A program made the translations under genes and the position numbers. Under the pieces are notes generated by a model. It was not told where the DNA came from. It saw nothing but the letters and a program-made list of their open reading frames with translations, and did not search any database. Shown piece by piece: positions 19,290-26,256 of a stretch of DNA of 64,000 nt. Within the stretch, counting starts at the first letter, position 1, and the number at the start of each line of letters is the position of its first letter. This stretch comes from Lachnospiraceae bacterium (lineage in GTDB: Bacteria > Bacillota > Clostridia > Lachnospirales > Lachnospiraceae), in assembly GCA_030526245.1 (NCBI GenBank), contig JAUNDD010000001.1, positions 161,518 to 225,517 on the forward strand, given 5' to 3'.

Positions 19290-20162
19290 ATGGCAAAACA
19301 TAATATTAGCAGTAACCGATTCTACAAAGATCGTCTGTTTCGTTTACTATTTGGCAGTGAAGAAATGAAAAGCAACATCATTTCCCTGTACAATGCAATC
19401 AACGGCACAGATTATCCGGATGATACCCCTTTTGAGGTAATGACACTCGATGATGCCGTTTATCTCAACATGAAGAATGATGTGGCCATTCTGATTGACA
19501 GCTATCTGTCTCTCTTTGAGCAGCAGAGCACCATCAACCCGAATATGCCTCTTCGCGGATTCATGTATTTCGGCAATTCCTATTCCTCATTCATTGAAAT
19601 GAATGAACTAAATATCTATGGAAGCTCCTTGGTAAAAATCCCATTACCGAAGTATTATGTACTCTATAACGGCTCCAAAGAAATGGCGGCTGTCACAAAA
19701 CTCAAATTGTCGGATGCTTTTATTCATCCGGATGAGCACAACGAATTCGAATGGACTGCTACTGTCATCAATTTGAATAAAGGGAAAAATGATGAGCTTT
19801 TAGCGAAATGCAAACCCCTGCAGGACTATATGTGTCTCATTGAATACATCCGCGAAAATCAAATGAACGGCAACTCTTTTGAAGCTGCCGTTGACCATGC
19901 TGTCATGCGCTGTATTCAAGAAAATCGAATGGCACAGTTCTTGCGCAAACATAGAGCGGAGGTGTTAGACGTGTGTATCACAGAATACAATGAGGAAATT
20001 CTAATTAAAGGAGTTCGAGAAGAAGGACGAGCCGAAGGCTTAAAAGAAGGCGAGGACAATCTTGTTAACGCGGTCCAGGATCTTCGTATGGGCTTTTCCC
20101 ATGAACAACTGATTGAAAAATACGGCGAACGAACCGCCGAGCGGGCTATTATGCTGGGTTAG
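19290..20162 (+). CDS. Rpn family PD-(D/E)XK nuclease/transposase-like protein
   Basis: A 290-residue protein of the type annotated Rpn / PD-(D/E)XK transposase in Lachnospiraceae. It opens with NRFYKDRLFRLLFGSEE, the usual N-terminus (FKxxFG) of the family, contains a conserved beta-rich nuclease-like core (LNMKNDVAILIDSYLSLFEQQST, broken here as D-V plus the E-Q pair) and ends with the helical tail (GVREEGRAEGLKEGEDN) typical of these proteins. Members are often multicopy and promote RecA-independent recombination. The SD (GAGGGAG) is rather far from the ATG. Its terminator may be shared with the gene at 20271. Confidence 0.8.
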   Translation: MAKHNISSNRFYKDRLFRLLFGSEEMKSNIISLYNAINGTDYPDDTPFEVMTLDDAVYLNMKNDVAILIDSYLSLFEQQSTINPNMPLRGFMYFGNSYSSFIEMNELNIYGSSLVKIPLPKYYVLYNGSKEMAAVTKLKLSDAFIHPDEHNEFEWTATVINLNKGKNDELLAKCKPLQDYMCLIEYIRENQMNGNSFEAAVDHAVMRCIQENRMAQFLRKHRAEVLDVCITEYNEEILIKGVREEGRAEGLKEGEDNLVNAVQDLRMGFSHEQLIEKYGERTAERAIMLG

Positions 20163-20189
20163 CCCCCAATCAATGCCCAAGTAAAAACA

Positions 20190-20233
20190 GCCGGCAATGT
20201 CCGTTACGACTTTTCGTATCCAACATTGCCGGC
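20190..20233 (-). terminator. Terminator between convergent genes
   Basis: 11-bp perfect stem GCCGGCAATGT (20190-20200) with its complement (20223-20233). On the minus strand it is followed by TGTTTTTAC, ending the 20271 gene; on the plus strand the T-run is weak but it may also serve the 19290 gene. Confidence 0.7.
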
Positions 20234-20270
20234 AGTCTTACATCCACCCTGAACTATTAACTTATCAAAT

Positions 20271-20849
20271 TCAATAGCAAACCTTGCAGCCTCTAGAGCG
20301 TCCACTCTGAGCTACAGATCCGGAACACACATTACGCGAGCGAGATAACGTCGGGCATCCGGCTGTCGAATGATAAACCGAACCACTGGGCGTCCAGTAC
20401 ACAGTTCCGCCGCCTCCCGTATAAGACCCGGAATTTGAATTAGAAGAAGCCTTCTTTTTGATTACTACGCTCTTAACGCTGCTGAACTTCCCGTAGTAGC
20501 GTTTGCCTTTTACATCCTTTCTTGCACGGATCTTCACATAGTAGCGGCTTCCCTGCTTCAGTCCACTGATGGTCTTTTTATTTTCTCCTGCCGCAACTGT
20601 TTTCCATTTCACACCGCTGGTGAATGCCTTATTCCTTGCAACCACAATCTGATAAGATTTCACCTTGGATACTTTTTTCCAGGAAACAGTCATCTTACCC
20701 GCTGAACCACTGGTAACAGACGAGAGTTTCATTTTGGGAACATTCACCTTGGTCGGAGTATCCGCCAATACTGTCATCGACAGCGACATGCAGAATACCA
20801 CCAGCGCCATCAGCCATCTCTTAATTGATATTTGTTTCATTCTTTTCAC
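20271..20849 (-). CDS. Secreted fibronectin type III protein with Cys/His tail
   Basis: A signal peptide (KRWLMALVVFCMSLSMTVLA) is followed by one FN3 domain (about residues 35-130, with KMTVSWKKVSKVKSYQIVV and YYVKIRARKDVKGKRYYG), a serine/glycine linker and a C-terminal tail with the pattern Y-H-x4-C-x8-C and a final C-x2-C. That tail (about residues 150-192) recurs on secreted Firmicutes proteins and may bind metal. Monocistronic, with a terminator at 20190-20233. Role at the cell surface inferred; no enzyme domain seen. Confidence 0.75.
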   Translation of the reverse strand: MKRMKQISIKRWLMALVVFCMSLSMTVLADTPTKVNVPKMKLSSVTSGSAGKMTVSWKKVSKVKSYQIVVARNKAFTSGVKWKTVAAGENKKTISGLKQGSRYYVKIRARKDVKGKRYYGKFSSVKSVVIKKKASSNSNSGSYTGGGGTVYWTPSGSVYHSTAGCPTLSRSRNVCSGSVAQSGRSRGCKVCY

Positions 20850-20976
20850 AACAATTCCTCCCTAATGTCTCAGTTGCATTTGTTGCATTTACAATAACAA
20901 AATGAAGCACTCTTGTCTACTTGCTGCTTGCTGCATAATCTGCATTTAATCTCTTTCTGATATTATATCCATACAC

Positions 20977-21024
20977 ATACAAAGGCTGCTGCAAATGTCA
21001 AATGACATCTACAACAGCCCTTTT
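20977..21024 (-). terminator. Hairpin after the 21034 gene
   Basis: Stem GGCTG-x6-ATGTCA and its complement just past the stop codon at 21034. The T-run on the minus strand is short (CCTTTG), so this is a probable rather than a textbook terminator. Confidence 0.5.
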
Positions 21025-21033
21025 CATTCCTCA

Positions 21034-22023
21034 TTAATTAGTCGACACACCTGCAAACTTTACAGTTACATCGTACGTTGATTTATCATTTTCAATTGAT
21101 TTTCCATTTACACAGTCCGCATCGGTTCCTTCCATCCAGATATACACGTGTACAATCACTCCGTCATATCCGACATTGGTTGCAATCGGTTTGGTTCCGT
21201 CAATGACTTCGAAATTCTCTCCATTTTGTGTTGCAACCCAGTTATCCCCATTTTGATCAGCATACGGAGCCCCTGCCGTGTGTGGCGTGCCATAAAAATG
21301 TGGATAGCTAGACGCTGACAAAGCCGTAGAGTTTCCATTCTTCTTTATACTGGTCCAACCATTAATCGCCGAACTATCATTTCCTTTTCCGGTCTCATTT
21401 TTCGGTGAATACACGATTTTTAGTGTTTCGTCACCAACCGGCTTTCCATCTTTATCAATAGCCTGTGTTGTTATAGCCACTCGAAGTGAATCCGTTACGG
21501 TTGATGACCCATCTCCATTCTTTACCGTTACAACGATTGGTGCTTCTGCACCATCGTCTTCTAGATACACATCAGCCGTTCCGGTTTCATTGATCGTATA
21601 AATAATATAATCACTCTTAATATACGCGTGATAATCTTTTCCCGAAACGGTATACTTTCCAGGAACCGCATCATCCCCTGTCTCAAACTCCGGAACCGAA
21701 TAATCCGTTACATATCCCTGATTATTCCAGGACTGACATACATACCAATCTTTCAAATTATCCGTAGAAGCCGGACTCAATGTTGCCCCCGTAGTCATAG
21801 CCTGCAGTGACTTCTGCTCACCACCGTGCTGTGCGCCTTCTTCCATGGTCGCAATCTGTAAAATGAAACCGTTCGTTTGCGCACTAATCGTCGCCGTTTT
21901 CATTTTGACCGTACCATTTGCCACATACCAAGCATAGGTCACCGATGAAAGACATATTGCAGAAGCAATACACGAAGCGAGTGCTAATGAAAATTCTTTT
22001 TTTAGTCGACGGATCTGACTCAT
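21034..22023 (-). CDS. SipW-dependent TasA-like subunit, 329 aa
   Basis: SipW-type signal peptide: basic start MSQIRRLKK and hydrophobic segment ending VTYAWYVANGT. The mature part is beta-rich and near its end holds the locus motif W-M-E-G-T-D-A-D-C (about residues 298-306). AAGGA precedes ATG 22023. It follows the 22178 gene after 154 bp that contain two hairpins, so it is probably expressed at a lower level from the same promoter by readthrough. An accessory filament subunit is my inference. Confidence 0.7.
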   Translation of the reverse strand: MSQIRRLKKEFSLALASCIASAICLSSVTYAWYVANGTVKMKTATISAQTNGFILQIATMEEGAQHGGEQKSLQAMTTGATLSPASTDNLKDWYVCQSWNNQGYVTDYSVPEFETGDDAVPGKYTVSGKDYHAYIKSDYIIYTINETGTADVYLEDDGAEAPIVVTVKNGDGSSTVTDSLRVAITTQAIDKDGKPVGDETLKIVYSPKNETGKGNDSSAINGWTSIKKNGNSTALSASSYPHFYGTPHTAGAPYADQNGDNWVATQNGENFEVIDGTKPIATNVGYDGVIVHVYIWMEGTDADCVNGKSIENDKSTYDVTVKFAGVSTN

Positions 22024-22091
22024 TTCGTTTCCTTCCTAGTAATACGCATAATACATGCGTTCTTTCAAAATGTCCTACAAATCAGACATTT

Positions 22092-22153
22092 TAAAAAGCA
22101 GAAATACTATTCTTTCTGCTCTTTAAAATGTCCCCACGCCACAACCGTGGGAC
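22092..22153 (-). terminator. Tandem hairpins between subunit genes (likely leaky terminator)
   Basis: Two stems follow the 22178 gene: GTCCCACGG..CGTGGGGAC at 22130-22153, and AGCAGAAA..TTTCTGCT at 22097-22120 followed by T-rich sequence on the minus strand. They would set the ratio of the upstream to the downstream subunit transcript. Confidence 0.55.
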
Positions 22154-22177
22154 ATTCGTATCATTTACCATGAATAC

Positions 22178-23029
22178 TTATGATGTAGCACCATTAGTAG
22201 CTACTGGAGTTGCTGTAAACGCTACAGTAGCACCGATAGCCTTGAGGTTCGCAAGATTATCAGTATAAACATTTGTAGCAGAACCATCATAGAATACATA
22301 TACATCTACATCGACAGAACCAGTGGCTGCAATTGTAGAAGCAAGCACGCCATTTGTGTTGTTACCAACAGCCGACGTCTTATCATTGTATTCAGCCAGA
22401 ACCGTTCCATCAGCAGTTGCCTTATAAACAGCCCAATTATCACCGCATACTACCAATACACAGAGTGCATCGGTCAGCTGAGAAGATGTAGTGTTCGTTA
22501 ATGTAACACTGGCAACTTTCAAATCTGCAAAGGAGCCTGCTTTTGCATCACTGGTACCAATCTTAAAAGATTCCTTCAGTGCATATCCGCCACCTGCTAC
22601 GGTATCTGCTTTAGATGCGATTTCTGCCGTACCGACATTAAAACGTGAGCCTGCCAGCATCGTAGTTGCAGTTGCAGCTGACGCATATGCCGACTGGAAC
22701 AGCGGCTTATTCTGTGCCATTGTAGCCGTAGAAGTCCCATTCTTGTAAGTTTCTGTACCTGCAGCCTTAACAACCTGTGCCGGATACAGCTTTGTATCTA
22801 CAGCGGGGCTGGCTACGAAAGAAATGGAAGTTTCTGAGTCCGCAGTAATAGCCGTCTTGTCAATTTTAAGGAACGGTGCGTTCGACTGGGCACTAATCGT
22901 TGCTGTTGTAGCCTCTACACTGTTATTGCTCACAAACCATGCAAAGGTCGAGCTTCCCAGCGCCAGAGCAGCTACGCATACCATTGCGATGGCTGCCATC
23001 AGCTGTTTTTTAAGAGATTTAACGTTCAT
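22178..23029 (-). CDS. Putative major SipW-dependent filament subunit, 283 aa
   Basis: A canonical SipW-type signal peptide: MNVKSLKKQLMAAIAMVCV, hydrophobic core, then STFAWFVSNNSVEATTATIS. The mature protein is Ala/Thr/Ser/Val-rich with few aromatic or charged residues and no cysteine, as expected for an abundant self-assembling beta-sandwich subunit. I chose ATG 23029 because AGGAGGGG lies 7 nt upstream; the frame extends to 23107 but those codons belong to the leader. It has its own strong promoter and a ~250-nt structured leader (23030-23278). At the position where paralogues have EGxDxxC it reads F-Y-D-G-S-A-T. Major subunit status rests on composition, RBS, promoter and leader. Confidence 0.75.
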   Translation of the reverse strand: MNVKSLKKQLMAAIAMVCVAALALGSSTFAWFVSNNSVEATTATISAQSNAPFLKIDKTAITADSETSISFVASPAVDTKLYPAQVVKAAGTETYKNGTSTATMAQNKPLFQSAYASAATATTMLAGSRFNVGTAEIASKADTVAGGGYALKESFKIGTSDAKAGSFADLKVASVTLTNTTSSQLTDALCVLVVCGDNWAVYKATADGTVLAEYNDKTSAVGNNTNGVLASTIAATGSVDVDVYVFYDGSATNVYTDNLANLKAIGATVAFTATPVATNGATS

Positions 23030-23278
23030 TATTTCCCCTCCTAAATTAAACAAAAAGTTCCGGTTGTCTCCACCTTCCAACTTCTGCTGATCTTCGCTCC
23101 AATACATGCATCTGTCATCAGATCATACTCTCACCGGGCCCGGTTGAAAGAGTACTCTCCACACCGTATCCGGTGAGGATATCATCTCATTTCAGATATG
23201 TCCTGGACCAAGGGATCCTGCATTCATCTTCAGGTTTTGCCAACTATATATACGGAGGTTGTGGCTCCGAATATACCT
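23030..23278 (-). promoter_or_regulatory. Structured ~250-nt 5' leader of the major subunit gene
   Basis: Between the promoter and the start codon the minus strand can form several stems: 23254-23268 (GGAG/CTCC), 23162-23175 (CACCG-GATA-CGGTG), 23126-23154 (TACTCT/AGAGTA enclosing the 12-bp palindrome ACCGGGCCCGGT) and 23110-23123 (ATCTG-ATGA-CAGAT). I could not match it to the c-di-GMP-I, SAM, cobalamin or purine riboswitch cores. It may be an mRNA-stabilising leader or an unknown regulatory RNA. Confidence 0.5.
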
Positions 23279-23284
23279 ATGCTC

Positions 23285-23313
23285 ATTTTATATATATTTT
23301 GAATATATTACAA
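23285..23313 (-). promoter_or_regulatory. Promoter of the major subunit gene
   Basis: TTGTAA (23308-23313) and TAAAAT (23285-23290) are 17 bp apart within AT-rich sequence. The start site would be near 23278. Confidence 0.6.
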
Positions 23314-23381
23314 GATGTTAATATGTAGATAACTATTTTGTAATCGTTACCCTTTTTTGTCACTTTCGGTAAATCCCCGAA

Positions 23382-23410
23382 TTCCGGGCCTTTACGGCCC
23401 GGATTCGAGC
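23382..23410. other. Perfect GC hairpin in the 23314-23535 gap
   Basis: CCGGGCC-TTTAC-GGCCCGG, extended by GAAT/ATTC on the outside, lies between the end of the long operon (23536) and the next promoter. There is no T-run on either side. It may be the 3' end or a processing hairpin of the 36964-23536 transcript. I see no gene in the 222-bp gap. Confidence 0.4.
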
Positions 23411-23535
23411 TTTAACACGGTATCACGCTGCCTTAACATTTACATGTTTTTCAGCATTTCCGCTTCGAAATTGCGCTCACTTCAAAGCAGCCACTTCCGC
23501 GTTTTTCTTTCTTCGCAGCAGCTACTTTAAATCCC

Positions 23536-24576
23536 CTACTCCTTCTCCGTCGCCTTTTCCGCTTCCTTAGCCTCCCTGCCTTCCAGCAGCTTCTGGGAAT
23601 TCTCATTCAGCGGATAGACCAGACCGTCACGATCTTTGTTTCCGCGATTAGTCCAGGTGATCTGCTCATCGTTGAAGTAGGACGGAGCCTTGGTTCCGGA
23701 GGAGTCGATGGGCTTGTTGCCGGTCAGGGTATCGCCGATATCCTGGATAAACTTGGCCAGCAGGCCGCGGTCATCCTCGCCCAGGGCTTCGATGTTCATC
23801 GTAAACTCGATGGAACCGCCGATGATGGCATCCACACACTCGGGGTCGTCGCCCTCCATCCAGGTGACCACCGTATATTTGTCTACGTCACCAACCAGGA
23901 AGTCCACCACATCGTAGGTGCAGACCACCTTGTCACTCTGGAAGTTGACGCAGCCCTCTTCCGGCTCGCCATTTTCAGAGGGAGCCGCATAGACAGTGCG
24001 GACTCCGTTACGCCACACGGCGATACGGACCGCTTCCTCCGCGCCCTTGGCGCAGCTGTCCAGGGTGAGCACCGCCCGGTAGTCCACGTCCTCCTTACCT
24101 GCATTTCGCAGGAAGTAGGTGTAGGCCATATAGTTGCGGCCGTTGTGCTCGCCCTCCACCTCGTCCAGATCCTCGGGAAGGTCGTTCCCGGAGATGTTGG
24201 TGGCTTCCTGGATGGCTCCGGCGGTCAGCCGGGAGGTCGCATTATAGAACTCACCGTTATCCGCGATACTGATACCGCGCCGGAACAGATCCAGTCGGTT
24301 CAGGTTAATGGTGAAGTTACCCATTTTTTCCTGGAAGAAGGCTGAGATGAACAGAACCGCCACCAGCAGGATCAGTCCCATCAGCACCAGCCACATCCGG
24401 TCCAGACGCAACAGCGCTGCACCAAACCGCCGGGCCTTTCGCCGGGGCATATACATACTGACGATGGTATCCGGATCTACATCACCGCCGTTTTCGGCCA
24501 GCAGCTTCTCCAGTTCTTCAATTCGCAGAAGCTGTTCACGCTCCTTGCGCTTAAGCTTCTTTTTTTTCTCTCTCAT
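23536..24576 (-). CDS. Membrane-anchored TasA-like protein, 346 aa
   Basis: The N-terminal ~60 residues are highly charged and helical (MREKKKKLKRKEREQLLRIE...), followed by one membrane helix (about 62-83) without the usual T-x-A-W end, then a beta-rich extracellular part with the motif W-M-E-G-D-D-P-E-C (about 241-249). It is thus likely a type II membrane protein that displays a paralogous fold while keeping a cytoplasmic coiled-coil arm. Its ATG overlaps the PilZ gene stop by 4 bp (ATGA), so the two are translationally coupled. A basal or anchoring subunit is a reasonable inference. Last gene of the long operon. Confidence 0.65.
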   Translation of the reverse strand: MREKKKKLKRKEREQLLRIEELEKLLAENGGDVDPDTIVSMYMPRRKARRFGAALLRLDRMWLVLMGLILLVAVLFISAFFQEKMGNFTINLNRLDLFRRGISIADNGEFYNATSRLTAGAIQEATNISGNDLPEDLDEVEGEHNGRNYMAYTYFLRNAGKEDVDYRAVLTLDSCAKGAEEAVRIAVWRNGVRTVYAAPSENGEPEEGCVNFQSDKVVCTYDVVDFLVGDVDKYTVVTWMEGDDPECVDAIIGGSIEFTMNIEALGEDDRGLLAKFIQDIGDTLTGNKPIDSSGTKAPSYFNDEQITWTNRGNKDRDGLVYPLNENSQKLLEGREAKEAEKATEKE

Positions 24577-25256
24577 AAGCGATATCTTTTCTTAACGTAA
24601 GCCACATACTCCTGCATCCGGCTCCGCTCCTCGGGATCACCGAAACGGAACTGAAGACCGCACACCAGACGGTAAATGCTGCCCTTGGGTGTTTCTCTCT
24701 GCCAGCAGACTACAGCCGGAGAGGTTTTCGGGATGATCTCCTCCGGCATGCCGGCCATCACCGGCAGTTCAACTTCCAGAGCTTCTCCCACTTCAAAACG
24801 ACGGTTCAGGTACAGAGCGAGACCGCCGCCGGAAATATCCAGCGTCATGCCTTCGTCCCATTCCACGCTGCCGTCCTCATTCAGCTCCCAGGTAGGCTGG
24901 GTGTACTGGACCTTCAGAGCTACCTTGATACGTTCGTCCGCACGCTGTACGAACTGTCTCTGTTCCGATACCCGTCGGATCTTCCAGTACCGGCGGATAC
25001 CCTGCTTGATCTCATCGTCTGCATAGCCGGCGATCAGGCGGGACTCGTTTCCCTCACTGTACTTAAAGATCAGCTTCTGGGCTTCGTCCAGCGGAAGCGC
25101 CTTGGCATCCTTTACCGGTACGGAGACCAGAAATGCTGAGTCGTCGATGTTCTTTGAAAAGGTGCATAACAGGTCGAACACCGGCTCCTTATCGGCTCCG
25201 GCATCCAAAGCGATCTGCAATCTGGTTCCTGTTTTAATCTGAAGTTGTCCCGCCAT
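24573..25256 (-). CDS. PilZ domain c-di-GMP receptor (YcgR-like)
   Basis: 227 residues: an N-terminal YcgR-like beta domain (about 1-95) and a C-terminal PilZ domain (about 97-215). Both ligand-binding motifs are intact: RADER at 105-109 (RxxxR) and D140-x-S142-x-x-G145 in DISGGG. By family knowledge this binds cyclic di-GMP. It overlaps the upstream signal peptidase gene by 23 bp and the downstream 23536 gene by 4 bp, so production is tied to the filament operon. No membrane segment. It most likely transmits c-di-GMP level to secretion or assembly of this system. Confidence 0.88.
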   Translation of the reverse strand: MAGQLQIKTGTRLQIALDAGADKEPVFDLLCTFSKNIDDSAFLVSVPVKDAKALPLDEAQKLIFKYSEGNESRLIAGYADDEIKQGIRRYWKIRRVSEQRQFVQRADERIKVALKVQYTQPTWELNEDGSVEWDEGMTLDISGGGLALYLNRRFEVGEALEVELPVMAGMPEEIIPKTSPAVVCWQRETPKGSIYRLVCGLQFRFGDPEERSRMQEYVAYVKKRYRL

Positions 25257-26172
25257 TTTCTTCTTGTCCTTCCGTCTTTGAATTTAAGTCGCCCTGCATC
25301 GTCCGCAGGCTCTCTTCCAGCAGCCGGGCCATTTCCTTAAGCTCCGCTGCTTTATCCCCTATATGATCTGTAATCACTGCATCTGTCGCTGACGCCGCCT
25401 GGGGCGTCAGCATCTTTGTTCCCGGTTCCTCCGACATCGTCTGTCCGATTATCTCCGGCGGGGCTTCCTTCCCCTCTATTACTGTTAAAGCTTCCTCTGA
25501 AGCATACAGCCTTGTCTCATGTTCCAGGCTCACCTGCTCTTCCGGCATTTCAGCCTGGGCATTCTGCTGTGCCTGGGCTTCCCGAATCTCCCGGATCTTC
25601 GCCAGTGCCGCCGCGGCGGCTTCCCGCTCCTCCTGGGCCATCATCTGCTTTGTGATCCGAACGGACCGGACGATCCCGGCGATCAGGATCACTGCCAGAG
25701 GCAGGATGATCAGCGGCAGAAAGATCAGCGGATTGGACAGCAGCCGTACGGTCTGACCCAGCAGATAGGACTGCCAGATCACCACACCCACGATCTTTTC
25801 TTCCTTGACCGGATACAGATCCGCGGTGGCATTGGCATCGCCCTTGGTGGTGAACAGCCGCTTTCCGTCATCGGTTTCGATGTCTGTGATCCGGTGGGTG
25901 TTGACCATGCCCTGCAGGGACGGGTCATCCGAATAGTAGGAGATCACGTCCCCCACCTTCAGGCTGTCCGTATCGGTGCGCCGCACCACGATCACGCTGT
26001 TGGTGGGGATCTCCGGCTCCATGCTGCCGGACATGACCCGCAGCACACTGCAGCCGAACAGGCTTGGCGTGCTGCCCTGCTTGGTGAACACCACCGTCAG
26101 GAGGATCATCAGCGAGACCGCCAGGATCCCGATGGACAGCACGTCGATTATTCTCAGTAAGTATTTCTTCAT
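25234..26172 (-). CDS. sipW: SipW-like signal peptidase I with cytoplasmic tail (second copy)
   Basis: Endoplasmic-reticulum/archaeal-type signal peptidase: first membrane helix about 9-30, catalytic Ser50 in VMSGSMEP, His93 in NTHRITDI (Ser/His dyad rather than Ser/Lys), then GDANATAD near 111-118, and a second membrane helix about 150-172. Beyond it is a ~140-residue cytoplasmic tail rich in Q/E/A with predicted helices, not found in B. subtilis SipW. It should cut the signal peptides of the TasA-like proteins here. Overlap with the PilZ gene suggests coupled synthesis. Confidence 0.88.
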   Translation of the reverse strand: MKKYLLRIIDVLSIGILAVSLMILLTVVFTKQGSTPSLFGCSVLRVMSGSMEPEIPTNSVIVVRRTDTDSLKVGDVISYYSDDPSLQGMVNTHRITDIETDDGKRLFTTKGDANATADLYPVKEEKIVGVVIWQSYLLGQTVRLLSNPLIFLPLIILPLAVILIAGIVRSVRITKQMMAQEEREAAAAALAKIREIREAQAQQNAQAEMPEEQVSLEHETRLYASEEALTVIEGKEAPPEIIGQTMSEEPGTKMLTPQAASATDAVITDHIGDKAAELKEMARLLEESLRTMQGDLNSKTEGQEENGGTTSD

Positions 26173-26256
26173 GCCAAATGTATATATTGGTTACGGTTCA
26201 GGTGGTTCGATCCCGTGAGATATTTTGCCGCATAAACGACAAGTTCCCGAGACCCT

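Noticed and set aside
23030..23278. c-di-GMP-I (GEMM) riboswitch
   Set aside because: The GGCAAA segment present at the proximal part lacks the conserved GAAA tetraloop-receptor and GGGACGCAAAGCC core.
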